NCBI GenBank assembly: GCA_023548195.1
Contig: JAJHZJ010000496.1
Coordinates: forward strand, 6,868,702-6,932,701
DNA: 64,000 nt
Direction of reading: 5' to 3'
Source of the DNA: Bettongia penicillata ogilbyi
Taxonomy: Eukaryota > Chordata > Mammalia > Diprotodontia > Potoroidae
The notes below the pieces were generated by a model, which saw only the letters and a list, made by a program, of their open reading frames with translations, was not told the origin of the DNA and did not search any database. Below, piece after piece: positions 20,806 to 32,004 of the stretch. Position 1 is the stretch's first letter. The number at the start of each line of letters is the position of its first letter. The position numbers were made by a program, and so were the translations under genes.

Positions 20806-22190
20806 TAAATCTTGAGCTTTTTGTTATTTGATCATTATCCCATCACATACAATGTGATAAAAGATGCCAGTAGTTATGGTGAAATAGTCACAGATAAAAA
20901 TGTAAATTATAACAGGGCTAAGCAGATATGCTCTGGGACCTGTAATAGAGACCTCTCTCCAGGATGACCTTGTTATATTATGCATAATTCTTTGGACTGG
21001 ATCATTTACACACACATACACATCCTTGAGTGGATGGATGGATGTAGATGGATAGATAGATAGATCAAATATATATTTAAGGCTTATTTAAATTTTTATG
21101 ATTACATGTATATTTGTAAACAACCAACTAGTTTCTGATGATGAAAAGTAATGTAAATTTTAGTATCAGCATGTAAATCATTCTCATTGGTAATAAAACT
21201 CAAAGAAAGTAGTTTAAAACCTTTCCTTAGGTTTTAAATTTAGATCTTACTTTAGTAAACATTTAAACTTGTTAAAATCCAAACATTTCTGGGACTAAAA
21301 ATAATTTTGGAAGCATTTCTTTTCTATTTTTTCTTGTGATCCATAAGCCTAATTTCTCTTCTAAGTATTATCACAATTCAATAAACCTTGTAATTGAAGA
21401 ACTAGGGTTTATGGGTAGAAATTTCCAAGAAACAGTATTCTAGTCAATTCAGGAAGAAAAAAAACCAAAGCTTCCTAATCATATGAGCTATCCACACATA
21501 GAAAAGGCTGCCTTGTGCGTGGGAAGTGCTGGCTTTTCCCCTCCTTAATGGGCTTTAAGCAAAGCTGGATGACCATTCATCAGCGATGTTGCCAGAATGA
21601 CCCTGCTTCTGGTAGGAATTGGACTTCCTCAACGAGCTCTCAAGACTCTTCTAATGCTAAAATAAATGTGATATAAAAACAGACTCAAAGCAGGATTCAT
21701 GTCTGTAAATACTAAAGCAGCTGTTGGCAAATATGACAGCTGAAGCTATGTTTTTTCCTACTCTGTTAACTGTAGGCTTTCTTAGTTTATCGGGTCTTAC
21801 TAGTTACAGCTCCAGCTCTCATTCACATGGATTTCAGGAATATGTGTGAATTACATGGGCTCTTTTATTCTGAGGAGGAGTCAGGCCTGATCTCATGATT
21901 TTTTTTATTTAATAGAACGATTGTTCTCAAAAGGAGAGGAACTGAATCCTTTTTTTTCCCTCTCTGTGGCCTGTGAAAATTCCAGTTGACATTCTCTAAG
22001 GTCCTATCTAGCCCTAAGATTACCTGATTCTTTGATGGCCTTTAATGACTGAGTTTTGTATTAGTGACTCCAAGTTTTCATCTAATCACTCATTTTCTCT
22101 TTAACTATGATAATTTCCAAGGTCACTCATATAACTATGATATAGCCTGACATGGTATTTTTCTGACCCTGTAGTCATTGTGTACTGCAA
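20806..22190. other. Low-copy intron-like sequence with a short GATA-type repeat
   Basis: A small GGAT/GATA run lies at about 21031-21065. A MIR-like fragment (GTCCTATCTAGCCCTAAGAT) lies near 21960-22040. The rest is unassigned. Confidence 0.4.
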
Positions 22191-22520
22191 AGACCATCAG
22201 GTTTCAGCTAGAGGACCTATGTTCCATTTCTAGTGATGCTACTTCTTTTTGGCTAAAGCACACACCTCTATTTTTTAATTTTTTTATTTGTAATATGAGA
22301 TTAGGATAGATACTCTGTCCATCCACCAGAAAATCAAAGCCTACCCAGCAAGGGCATCTTGTCATTAGTTTATTAAAAAGAACTCATTAAGTGATTACTT
22401 TATGTCATAAACAATGTAGATATGAAGAAAGGAGAAAAAAATATCCCTGGATGTCAAGGAGATCACCTTCTAATGTGGGAGAAAAACATGAAGACAAAAC
22501 TCTATGTGTAGCAAATATCC
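22190..22520 (+). mobile_element. MIR-like fragment, then L2-like fragment
   Basis: 22190-22325 is a diverged + MIR (AGCTAGAGGACCTATGTTCC, TTATTTGTAATATGAGATTA). 22375-22520 is L2-like (CATTAAGTGATTACTTTATG, GGATGTCAAGGAGATCACCT, TCTAATGTGGGAG). Confidence 0.5.
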
Positions 22521-22844
22521 TCTCACTCATTCTCCCCGGGTCAGGCTGCAGAGTTCTGAGGGATAAGGGGAGAGGTACAGAGGTGTATCTTCTCTAATTC
22601 TATCTGTTCAATCCCCACCACATATTTTCTCCCACTGTTAGGGTTCTCAGTGTACCCCAGTTCCATTTAGCCACTTCATATTAATTAATTATATTAATCC
22701 CTTCTTGCTTCAGGAACAGTAATCAAACAAATGGTACCTTTGATACTAGAAAGAATGTGATCATCCACAGCCCTATGTCTCAACTCACAATTGGTGTGAC
22801 TTCTCAGACCAAAATCCCTTTAATGTATGTGCTATATCTTCCAT

Positions 22845-22955
22845 TAGAATAGAGGATTCTTGAGGACAGGGATTATGGTACTTTTATATTTGTATCCACA
22901 GAGACCAAGGCAGACGTAATAAATCATTGGTTACTTATTCATTCATTCATTTAGT
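22845..22955 (+). mobile_element. L2-like LINE 3' end
   Basis: AGAATAGAGGATTCTTGAGG, CAGGGATTATGGTACTTTTA and TTTGTATCCACAGAGACC, ending in ATTCATTCATTCATTTAG, the terminal 4-bp repeats. Confidence 0.6.
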
Positions 22956-22971
22956 TGGAGGTTGATGAATA

Positions 22972-23135
22972 GTAGTATGGAAAAATGGAGGAAGCACTGA
23001 ACATGGAGTCAGAAGGACCTGTGTTCAAGTCATAACAACACACGCTAGCTGTGTGGCTTCAGACAAATCTCACCCTCTCTGAACCTCAGTTTCTCCATCT
23101 GTAAAGTAGGGACAAAAGAGACCCACAGAATTGTG
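22972..23135 (+). mobile_element. CORE-SINE
   Basis: GAACATGGAGTCAGAAGGAC, CTGTGTTCAAGTCATAACAA, GCTAGCTGTGTGGCTTCAGA and CTCAGTTTCTCCATCTGTAA in order. Confidence 0.75.
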
Positions 23136-23251
23136 GACTGTGTGAATGGCAATTACAAATGAAATTATGATGACGAAAGAACAAATGAGTAATTAGATAT
23201 AAACTTGGAGCCACTGGTGCAAAGTTTATTTATTAAAGCCCATAGGTAGCA

Positions 23252-23415
23252 TCAAAGAATCAGATAATTTTAGAGTTAGATGGGACATTAGAGAACGCTA
23301 ACAACAACCTTCATGTGGCACAGAGAGGAAGGAAAATGTCTCAATGCCTTCAGTTATCACAAGATTGTTATGAGGATCCAATAAGTTAATGTATGTAAAA
23401 TGCTTCAAAAATCTT
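23252..23415. mobile_element. Two short SINE fragments in opposite orientations
   Basis: 23252-23345 resembles the antisense 'agaatcatagattttagagctgg ... gaccttagag' start. 23345-23415 (ATTGTTATGAGGATCCAATA, ATGTATGTAAAATGCTTCAA) is a + strand MIR 3' end. Confidence 0.5.
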
Positions 23416-23502
23416 TTAAGTTGATATACAAGTTTGACCTATTATCTCTAAAGATCTTTCTGCCTTTAATCCTACGAGCATTGTTTCAATATTATGAGTG
23501 CA

Positions 23503-23625
23503 TGTAAATATATATATATATATACATATATATTTATGTGTAGACACATATACACACAGATATACACACTTATATGTAATACATAGATACTTGTATACAT
23601 ATTTACACACATATGTGTGTTGTGT
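23503..23625. repeat. (TA)n with TACA/CACA variants
   Basis: A pure TA core at about 23508-23523 followed by imperfect TATACACA units. Confidence 0.85.
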
Positions 23626-24824
23626 ATTGTTTTTTTCCTTGTGAAGGATAAGTGTAGGGGATTAGGGAAGGTCTCATATAGAAGATGATTTTTTTTTATC
23701 TGAGTCTTGAAGGAAACTATGTCTTATGAAAAAGAGAGGTGCTTAAGGTTCAAACACATTTGTATCAAACACCAGATCCAATCTTACAAAGCCAAGAGGG
23801 TCAAAAGGAATCAGCATTGATCTTAAAGTCATATTAAGCCACTTAAATTCTACCAATATGTATTGCTTTTCCTGTGTATCAGGCATTATGATTAGGCATT
23901 TGGCCTCAGGTGCAAGTCTTACAACTTAATTTATGATATTTAAAGACTTTTCATTTTTACATTTATTTCAAACGTGAAGCATTTTCAAGGATTCCTGTTA
24001 ACGTCCCAACTGTATGCTTAAACGTACTGTACTGAGCAAAGATCGTTAATGAGAGACTTTGGAGAAGAATTAGATAGGATCAAAAGCTTTGTAGTTGGAT
24101 TTGTAGAGGATTTAATTGAGAATGTTAATAATGATAAAAGTGATAATAAACTGCCCTCTGTCCCCTTGAACTCTTTTTTGTATCTCATCATAACATTGAT
24201 AAATTAAACGTCAACCGGAGTTTGGTGTGAATACAAAATCTCAGAAGCTAGGAAAGATTTTTGTGACGAAAATAGAGTTACTTCTGTTAAGAAAACGTGG
24301 AGTAGAACATTGCTAGAACACTGAGTGTATGTTATGGTAATAGGCTAAAAAAATGCCTGCCTTTGAATTGGATTATTCTGAGTGGGATTTAGATGCCATA
24401 TCCTTTTCTTTTACCTGTTTTGGACCTGTTGTGTATTTGGAGTTACAATTTGAAAACATTTAAGCTAAATCAAATTTTGGAAAAAGGCAGTGCAGTAGGG
24501 AAACAACTGAAGAAAGAAGTATGTTTTAACGTGAAGTTAATGCTCAATGGAATTATAATCGGCTAGGAAGTGTATTTTGGAAGCCATTTCTTCCCAGTGT
24601 GCAGCTGCATGTAAGACAGAATTCAAAAGATGCTCAGAAATAGTCTTTCATTTCCTCCCCACCAAATGTCACCATTGTCTGTCATGGTACTTGTAATTTT
24701 TATATTGGAAATTCAATCTTTTCATTCTTCAAGTTTCCTATTCAAATCGAAATAATCCAACTGGTGGTGAAAATCAAAGAGGTTTCTGAGAGAATTAAAG
24801 GAAATAGGACAACAAGTGGTTAAT
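23626..24824. other. Low-copy intron-like sequence
   Basis: About 1.2 kb with no repeat or exon I can support. Confidence 0.45.
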
Positions 24825-25200
24825 TGTGGGAACTGAAAGGACCACAGTGACTCCATCTTGTGACTTAATTCTTGAGCTAGCTCCGTTCCCTTTACACTGG
24901 GCCCTGGACAGATCAATCAGTTATTGTTTCCATGTTTCTTTGATTGTCCATTCTTGGGGAGAGGACCCTTCTTTTTATAATTTTGTGGAGTTGCACCTGT
25001 TTATCAACTTGGAATGTCCCTAATCTTTCCTCCAATTAGAAATCATATTACCTAATATTGTATCCTGGTTAATTATTTCCTTTTAATGAATTTATTAATT
25101 GTTTTTAATAAAAATCTGTTTTCCCCTGTATTGGAGGTCCAGCTTTAAGCTGAGGAAGGACTTGGTTCTTACTTGTTGGGTAATTGTCATGCATTGCTTA
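24825..25200 (+). mobile_element. Possible solo LTR, sense
   Basis: Starts TGTGGGAACTGAAAGGACCA, has CAGTGACTCCATCTTGTGAC, a TTTATAATTTT box near 24974, and AATAAA at 25107-25112 followed by a C/T-rich U5-like stretch. This order is LTR-like. I cannot define the right end, and there is no internal retroviral sequence. Confidence 0.35.
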
Positions 25201-25469
25201 ATAAATCATTATACTTATACAAGTACAAACAATATTCATATTAATAAATCAATACATTCAGAAGGTCCAAACATTTCATCTTTCATCTGCCACATGCCTC
25301 CTTGTGATAAAGGACAGGATACTGGACTTATGGTTTCATTGGTAAAAGGCATGCCCAATGAAGAACTTCTTTAACCCATAGAAGCCAGCACTTTCTCTGC
25401 AGTTTAAAATCCTGAAGTTCCCTAGAGCAACTAGAGGTTCCAAGATAATAAATGTTATAATATTGATGG

Positions 25470-25640
25470 TAATGATAATTGACTTTCATTTGCATTTCAC
25501 ACGCAGCCTGGTGAGGTGGGCACTGCAGGTATCTTATCTTACAGATGGAGACTCCAAACCTCAGATCAAGTTAGGGAGTTGACCAGGTTCATACAGCTAG
25601 TAGATGTCAAATGTGAAATTTAAATTCCTGGAATAGGGCT
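25470..25640 (-). mobile_element. MIR3-like antisense SINE
   Basis: CACGCAGCCTGGTGAGGTGG, ATCTTATCTTACAGATGGAG, GACCAGGTTCATACAGCTAG and AGATGTCAAATGTGAAATTT follow the antisense order. Confidence 0.6.
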
Positions 25641-25782
25641 CAATCCTTGATATCATAATAAATTCTGGATAATGCGAAGAAGGGAAAGTAAAGATGGAGA
25701 ACAAAAGCTGACAAAACCAAATTTCATCTAAAGTACCAAAATAGTTACAGCTTTTGCCTGGAAACCATTTTTATCTGGAAAA

Positions 25783-25788
<6 letters not shown>

Positions 25789-25828
<40 letters not shown>
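25789..25828. repeat. (TG)n microsatellite
   Basis: About 20 uninterrupted TG units at the outer edge of the inverted-repeat copy at 25789-26000. Confidence 0.95.
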
Positions 25829-25829
<1 letters not shown>

Positions 25830-26000
25830 CCCTGGGTATAACAGAGTCTCTGATTACTGACTTGATAAAGCTACGGCTCCCCTCTATCCTACAAGACTGA
25901 TCCTCTGAGTCCCAGTCTTGGAAGGGGTCCCCAGGAGTCATGCAGCCCAACCTTTTTTGTGAATAAGAATGACATTGACAACACCCCCAACACTTGGTCA
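25789..26000 (+). repeat. Inverted repeat, copy A
   Basis: From the (TG)n through CTGGGTATAACAGAGTCTCT, CTTGGAAGGGGTCCCCAGGA and TTTGTGAATAAGAATGAC to AACACTTGG, this is the reverse complement of 27278-27460 with scattered differences. The inner part (from about 25895) is an antisense CR1/L3 end; the outer part is not recognisable as repeat. Confidence 0.85.
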
Positions 26001-26105
26001 TCCAGCCTCTGTTTGAAGACCTCCAAGAAGTTGGAGTATACTGCCTCTGCCCCAAAAGGCATTTTGAGGTAATCTCCCTCTCCAGGGCACTTATGGGCAA
26101 CAGTT
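25895..26105 (-). mobile_element. CR1/L3-like LINE 3' region, antisense
   Basis: CTTGGAAGGGGTCCCCAGGA, TTGGTCATCCAGCCTCTGTT, TGAAGACCTCCAAGAAGTTG and GAGTATACTGCCTCTG fit the 'ggtcatccagcctctgcttgaagacctccagtgacggggaactcactacctcc' family. Confidence 0.65.
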
Positions 26106-26159
26106 TTGTACGTGATGATATTCAGGTTCTAATACACTTTGTTGAATTCTCAAGGATAT

Positions 26160-26262
26160 TTAGGGCTATAAATACATATGTATCTATTTGTATATGTATA
26201 TATGTATATGTAAAGCACATATATGTATATTCACACACATACACATATTTATATATATTTTA
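26160..26262. repeat. TATG/TATA-rich low-complexity tract
   Basis: Imperfect TATGTATA and ACACATA units. Confidence 0.75.
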
Positions 26263-27007
26263 CAGAAATTTGATGTCTGTTGTGCATGAAGTATAGTGAA
26301 CTTCTAGTCTATAATTTTTGGACAACAGCATTTTCTATAGTGATATATTACATAATTTTTACCATCTTTTAAAATATTAGGTAACACTGTATTTTAATTA
26401 TTCCTTACATGTTCAAAATAAATATGTATTATTATTTTCTCAGCAGGAAAATGATCAGTTCATATCATTCTCCTAGCCAAAATTATTTCTGATATATTAC
26501 ACAGTCACATCTCTTCTAATTGCCTTACCTGGTTGGCCCAACGAAGAGCTGACTGACAGAAAGGATGTCTACCATCTACTGAGTGGAAAGCTTAGGAAAA
26601 GGGAAACAATCTAGAGACACTCACTCTCCCCTTGTATGATGTGGGGGTAGCACAGATTGATCTGACCCTATTAGAGTCAAAACCTCCATCAGAAACCAGT
26701 TGGTGAATTCTCTCTTATCCTAAAAATGAGTTTATTAAGCAGCCTCAGAAATTGCATTTAGAGGGAGAGGGCTAGCTGGGGACTATACATATCATAGCTA
26801 AGTAGGTGGGCTGTATTTGAAATATCATCAGTAAGGGAAGAATTAGACTTATTTTAATTGTAGAGGGTACAACTAAAAGCATATTTGTAAAAGTTGCTGC
26901 TATACCAAGCCTAAACTCTATGGAAGGAAAAGACTTGATTTATAGGTACCTGTTAGAAGAAATCAAAATCATATGGAAAGAGGATGAAGTATACAAGCCA
27001 TCTTCAT
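26263..27007. other. Spacer between the inverted copies, low copy
   Basis: I see no repeat family or exon here. Confidence 0.4.
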
Positions 27008-27165
27008 CATTACAGTCCTTTGAGGTCATTTAGTCCCATCTTTGTCACCCTGTAGGTAGGGAAACTGAGGAACATAAAACCGTAATGGTTTGTCTGGAGA
27101 CATACAGTTTGTTAATGGCAGATCCCAGTTTGAAGATTCTTTCTGCCTCAATGCATTCCTTGACT
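27008..27165 (-). mobile_element. CORE-SINE, antisense
   Basis: GTCCTTTGAGGTCATTTAGT, GGTAGGGAAACTGAGGAACA, ACATACAGTTTGTTAATGGC and AGATCCCAGTTTGAAGATTC, in antisense order. Confidence 0.65.
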
Positions 27166-27277
27166 TGACATCAGACAATTGATTTAATTTACCTCAGGTC
27201 ATGTAGGATTGGTAATAGAATGAGAGTTGATAAAAGACCTTAGAGACTAGTGGATTTAACCCTGACCCTCATTTAAC

Positions 27278-27460
27278 TGACCCAAGTGTTGCTGTGAGGT
27301 CATTCTTATTCACAAAAAAAGGTTGACCTGCATGGCTCCTGGGGACCCCTTCCAAGTCTGAGACTCAGAGGGCCAGTCTTATAGGATATGGGAGAGCTAT
27401 AGCTTTACCAAATCCATAATCAGAGACTGTGTTATACCCAAGAAAACACACACACACAAA
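27278..27460 (-). repeat. Inverted repeat, copy B (with CR1/L3-like 3' end)
   Basis: Reverse-complement partner of 25789-26000. It holds GTCATTCTTATTCACAAAAA, CTCCTGGGGACCCCTTCCAA, ATCAGAGACTGTGTTATACC and a short (CA)n at 27446-27458. The + strand CR1/L3 end seems to stop near AGACTCAGAGG (27361-27371), yet the match to copy A continues a further 90 bp. Confidence 0.85.
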
Positions 27461-28479
27461 CTGGAAACTTAGATCCAAGGAGTTTCTGTGATTACAACAC
27501 AGGTTAAAATGACAAGGATGCAGGATTTTCATTAAGGTCTTCCAATTTGCCCTCTGCTCCACAGTTGCCTCATTCATTGGCTTGCTCGTTAAGGTAAATG
27601 ACTTTTCATCCAAATTGCCTCATTTTTGGTGTTCTCCATCAATATATTTGCTGTCCTACAGTCATAGTCTTCAACTTTTAAATCAAAGAAAACAGTACTA
27701 TTTGGAATGGAATTGAATTTACATCCCCAAATTTGAGTCTCATGAAATCAGTGGGTGCACATCTGGACATTTATTCCTTGAGAAGAATTCTCATTCGCTT
27801 CTTCTGGAAAGTGTTGCCATTGAATTTTATCTGGAATGAGGAGAATTTGCAACTTGCAAGTGTTCATGAATATTTCATGAGAATCTTCTTGGGGTGCATG
27901 TGTGCGTGTGTGTGATAGGCTGGCAAATGTTGACAGATATGTAGAATATTGTAATGACTTGATAGATGTACATGGAATGTTTAATGGGAAAGTGAAATCT
28001 GCCTGCTGGGCCTTACTGAACACCCTCCAGTATTCTGATTTTAGTCAAAAGTTAACAGAACCAGAGCATAAAAGAAATAGCATTGCATTAACAAGTTGAA
28101 ATTAGAGGGGGGTTTTGGAACTTTGAGACATGAAAAAGCCCTTAAGAAATATTGGGGATTTTGGAAGGGGAAGTGCAAGAAGGATCAGTGGTTTTATTTT
28201 TATTTTTGTATAGCAAGTTGTTGATGTGTCTAAATAAAATATGATTTAATGAGTAGGTGCCAAAGCAAAGCCATTTTTCTCAGGTAGGGAGCCATTATAA
28301 TTGCCCTGGTCTTAGTGTTGTAAAGCTTTAAAATCATGGGGGAGTATGACAAAAAGGCACAGCTGGGGGAGGAGTGATGAGCATCCTAGACTAAGTACAG
28401 CAGACAAAGAAGGGGGGATACCATGCATGATCTTATTATTATTGAAAATAGTGATAGGAGTTGTTCACAGGAGTGAGCC
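27461..28479. other. Low-copy intron-like sequence
   Basis: About 1 kb without assignable repeats. Open frames here lack splice context or family features. Confidence 0.4.
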
Positions 28480-28680
28480 TTTCAACCATGCAAAGTCATT
28501 GTCCCTAGGCATTGGTAGCTCTTTGGACTGTTATGCTCAGTTTGGGTTACCAGATTTTGAAAAGAATGTGAGGAAGTTGGAGAATAGATATAAAACTGAT
28601 TATCAAAGGTGGTCCGTAAAGAACAAGAAAGGTCAGAGAATTGAAAGTTATTTAACACAGACAAATAGCTATGTCTTCAA
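28480..28680 (+). mobile_element. CR1/L3-like LINE fragment
   Basis: GCTCTTTGGACTGTTATGCT, CAGTTTGGGTTACCAGATTT, GAAAAGAATGTGAGGAAGTT and GGAGAATAG resemble the CR1/L3 region 'ttcagttctgggcgccacattt ... gacaagctggagagcatccagagg'. The open frame across it is not a gene. Confidence 0.45.
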
Positions 28681-28904
28681 ATCCAAATAAGTTTTACTGA
28701 GATTTGGAAAAGACCTAGACAACATCTTTTTGGACCTAATAACTCAAAGACATGGTCTTCCATAGAAACAAAGGGCATGTAGGTCTGACGTGAAGAACTT
28801 CAGAATATTACAACAGCACAGGTTTGCCGACTTTGGAAATCCGACCACTGTGTTCAAGTGTCATCAAGTGTTGTCAACTGTTTGTACTTGGGGGATCATG
28901 GTGT

Positions 28905-29085
28905 CCCAGGAATAGAGCTACTATGGAACTTAGAGGCCTTTGAGTCTAACTCTGTATTTCATGAATAGGGAGACTGAGACCTAGAAAGAGAAATGGCTTG
29001 CTCATGGTTTTACAGAACTGGAGTTTAAACTCTAGAGCTCTGACTCTAGAACCAGTGCTCTTCCCATTGTGCTACCATGGGGTGA
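28905..29085 (-). mobile_element. CORE-SINE/MIR, antisense
   Basis: GGAACTTAGAGGCCTTTGAG, ATAGGGAGACTGAGACCTAG, GGCTTGCTCATGGTTTTACA and GTGCTCTTCCCATTGTGCTA in antisense order. Confidence 0.7.
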
Positions 29086-29687
29086 ATATAAAGGACTTTG
29101 TCTTTTGCCATCAGTCTAGTCATATATAAACTATTCTTTCTCATTTCTTAACTGCTGTTCTGAGTTTAAAATTAAAAGGGGAAAAATATGTCACAATTGA
29201 AATAAAAGTAAATTAATCAAATTAGTTAAAATTGAATTAATTGAATTAAAATTAAAATTTTAGAATTAAAAGGGGAAATGACTACAGAAATCTAGGACTC
29301 AACTCACAGAAGATATCTTTGAACTCCAGAATGATAGTGGAACAACTAAGCTGGCTTCTTAGGTAGTAAGTGTAATTCTCCCTGAATGCAGACTTTCAGG
29401 AGGTCCTCACTTCAATCTGAAATTCTCAAAGAAGCATGACACAAGTTGTGTAATTTGTGGAACAATATTGCAGAGTTTTGCTTTAGGAAATCAATGATTT
29501 AAAATGTAAATATTTTATTTACTTCTTTTAATTACATTTTTCCAGAAGGGACTGTTATTTCTTAAGAAAGGAATTCTATGATCAATAAAAGGAGAATTTG
29601 TTCCTCCCAACTTGACCATTTCTACTTTTTTTTCCTTCCCTGTCTTTCTTCCATCCTCTTAAGTATTGATGTCTCCCAAACCAGCAT
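29086..29687. other. Low-copy intron-like sequence
   Basis: Includes an AATTA-rich run at 29205-29265; otherwise unassigned. Confidence 0.4.
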
Positions 29688-29862
29688 CATTAGGAGAAGT
29701 AGCATGTAGTGATGGGAAAAGCTCTGGATCTGGGGAAGAAAAGCCAAGTCCAAGTCCTGGCTCTGCCACCTATGAGGCTGGACAAGTCTGAACTCTCTGG
29801 GCTTCAGTTTCAGGGGCTACACAGCCTCTAAGGTCCGTTCCAGATCAAATTCATAATCATGT
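29688..29862 (+). mobile_element. MIR-like SINE
   Basis: AGCATGTAGTGATGGGAAAA, CAAGTCCTGGCTCTGCCACC, GGGCTTCAGTTTCAGGGGCT and CTAAGGTCCGTTCCAGATC follow MIR order. Confidence 0.7.
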
Positions 29863-30110
29863 AGTAGCTGGATAGTGCCGTGATCGGAAAGTCAGAAGTC
29901 AGGAAGACCTGAGTTCAAATTAGACCTAGCTGTGTGGCCCTGAGCAAGGCAGTTGTTCTCCTTCTGATTCAGCTTCCTCATCTGTAAAAAGGAGAGAGTT
30001 ATAGCAATTAACTATGAGGGTTGTTGTGAGCATCAAATCAGCTAATATTTGTAAAATACTTATCTCAATGCCTAGTATGTAGTAGCTACTTAGTAAATTC
30101 TTCCTTCCTC
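29862..30110 (+). mobile_element. CORE-SINE with a CCTT tail
   Basis: GTAGCTGGATAGTGCCGTGA, CAGAAGTCAGGAAGACCTGA, AGCTGTGTGGCCCTGAGCAA, CTTCCTCATCTGTAAAAAGG, then TGCCTAGTATGTAGTAGCTA and TTAGTAAATTCTTCC. The 3' tail runs directly into the (CCTT)n array, which probably grew from it. Confidence 0.8.
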
Positions 30111-30862
30111 CTCCCTTTCCTTCCTTCCTTCCTTCCTTCCTTCCTTCCTTCCTTCCTTCCTTCCTTCCTTCCTTCCTTCCTTCCTTCCTCCTTCCTTCCT
30201 TCCTTCCTTCCTTCCTTCCTTCCTTCCTTCCTTCCTTCCTCCCTTCCTCCCTCCCTCCCTCCCTCCCCTCCCTCCCTTCCTTCCTTCCTTCCTCCCCTCC
30301 CTCCCCTCCCTCCTTCCTTCCTTCCTTCCTTCCTTCCTTCCTTCCTTCTTTCCTTCCTTCCTTCCTTCCTTCCTTCCTTCCTTCCTTCCTTCCTTCCTTC
30401 CTTCCTTCCTTCCTTCCTTCCTTCCAATGCCTAGTATGTAGTAGCTACTTAGTAAATTCTTCCTTCCTTCCTTCCTTCCTTCCTTCCTTCCTTCCTTCCT
30501 TCCTTCCTTCCTTCCTTCCTTCCTTCCTTCCTCCTTCCTTCCTTCCTTCCTTCCTTCCTTCCTCCCTCCCTCCCCTCCCTCCTTCCTTCCTTCCTTCCTT
30601 CCTTCCTTCCTTCTTTCCTTCCTTCCTTCCTTCCTTCCTTCCTTCCTTCCTTCCTTCCTTCCTTCCTTCCTTCCTTCCTTCCTTCCTTCCTTCCTTCCTT
30701 CCTTCCTTCCTTCCTTCCTTCCTTCCTTCCTTCCTTCCTTCCTTCCTCCCCTCCTTCCTTCCTTCTCTCCCTCCTTCCTTCCTTCCTTCTTTCCTTCCTT
30801 CCTTTCTTTGTCCCTTTCTTTCTTTCTCTCTCTGTCTTTCTTTCTTCCTTTTCTTCCTTCCT
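30101..30862. repeat. Compound (CCTT)n array interrupted by a duplicated SINE tail
   Basis: Two CCTT blocks (30101-30425 and 30459-30862) flank a second copy of the 43-bp SINE tail. The anchor begins at 30066 and again at 30425, an offset of 359 bp. Both blocks show the same order of interruptions: CTCCTT, then CCCCTCCCTCC, then TTCTTT. The last two are about 40 bp apart in each. The very long open frames here encode only Lys/Glu/Gly/Arg repeats and are not genes. Confidence 0.95.
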
Positions 30863-32004
30863 ACTTGAAAGCAAAGAGAATCTTTGTATAGTGTTCACAT
30901 AAAAAAAAATCTCATTATGTTTGTGATTCAATTTCCTGACAATTAATTCTTATCATGAGAGGCACGGCTTTTCCTTGTAATTTGTGTTTTCCATTGTTGG
31001 GGCATAGGTAATTTGCATTTCTGAAGGTTATAATCTTCTAGAGCATTCAAGCTCTCTTGATGTCAATCCTAGACAGGCTGTTAGGTATGTGACTGTCATA
31101 CCTTACTGTCATTCTCTTTATGATCTGTGGAGGAAAACCTCTTCATGAGAAACAACTCCCCCCCTTGCTCCATCCCTCCTTTCTCCTCTACCCTTTTCTT
31201 TTTAAAGTCAATCTTAACTTTGCCCAGACTAAGAACTCATCATGTTTCATTCTATAGTCGCACTCCACTATTTCTGACATGGTTTTATGACATAGGCTGT
31301 GCAGGGGTCACTGACCCAACAAGCTCGTTGCACTGCAGACTGCATTTCCCTAGTTTTAAGACGCAAAGATGGCACTTATTTCCTACCTCAGCCTTGCCTT
31401 GCCCCCGTCTTGTTCTTCATACATACAAGATTTGGAATGTCAGCAGGTTTGAAATGTGCTTTTAGATTTCTAGGCTCAAGGAATCTTTAGGACAGAGCCA
31501 AGATTAATTAGCTTAGTGGACCTGATGACTGTAGACCTTGATTTCTGTTAATAGCTGTGTTTATCATCTTAATGTCAAATTTGCTTCCAGCCATTTAGTT
31601 GATCACATAAATGTGTGATGTATCGAGCCTGCTGCTTTTGACATCAGATAAATTTGGAGAGTCTCAGAGGCTTTATTGGGTTTTGCTGGGCCTGCAATAT
31701 GTTAGCTTGCATATGAACCTCTTTCCCCTACAAAATAGATTTTTTTTTTTAAAGCTTCATGGCATACGTAGAAGAACGTCATAAATCAGATTACACATCT
31801 GATTTTATATTTCAGATGAGATTGTTCCTTTGGTAATTGCATGGTGTCATAAAACTGTGCCTTATTTGGGATATTTACCTGGCCCTCTCATATCCCCTGA
31901 AATGCACATTAGTTATTTCCTTGGATTAAAACAAGAAACCTGTGGTTTGTTTCACTCTGTATGTGCTTTGCCATGCTGAAAGGGAGGTTTCAGGATTGCA
32001 GACT
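30863..32004. other. Low-copy intron-like sequence
   Basis: About 1.1 kb without assignable repeats or exon evidence. Confidence 0.45.

Noticed and set aside
28346..28690. 114-codon + strand frame
   Set aside because: The second half overlaps CR1/L3-like sequence and the frame has no family resemblance.
29690..30060. SINE heads considered as tRNA genes
   Set aside because: Diverged box A/B-like parts inside SINEs, without a foldable full tRNA.
30086..30931. Longest open frames of the window, Lys/Glu/Gly/Arg-rich on the minus strand
   Set aside because: They translate the CCTT/GGAA array and change with repeat length; not genes.
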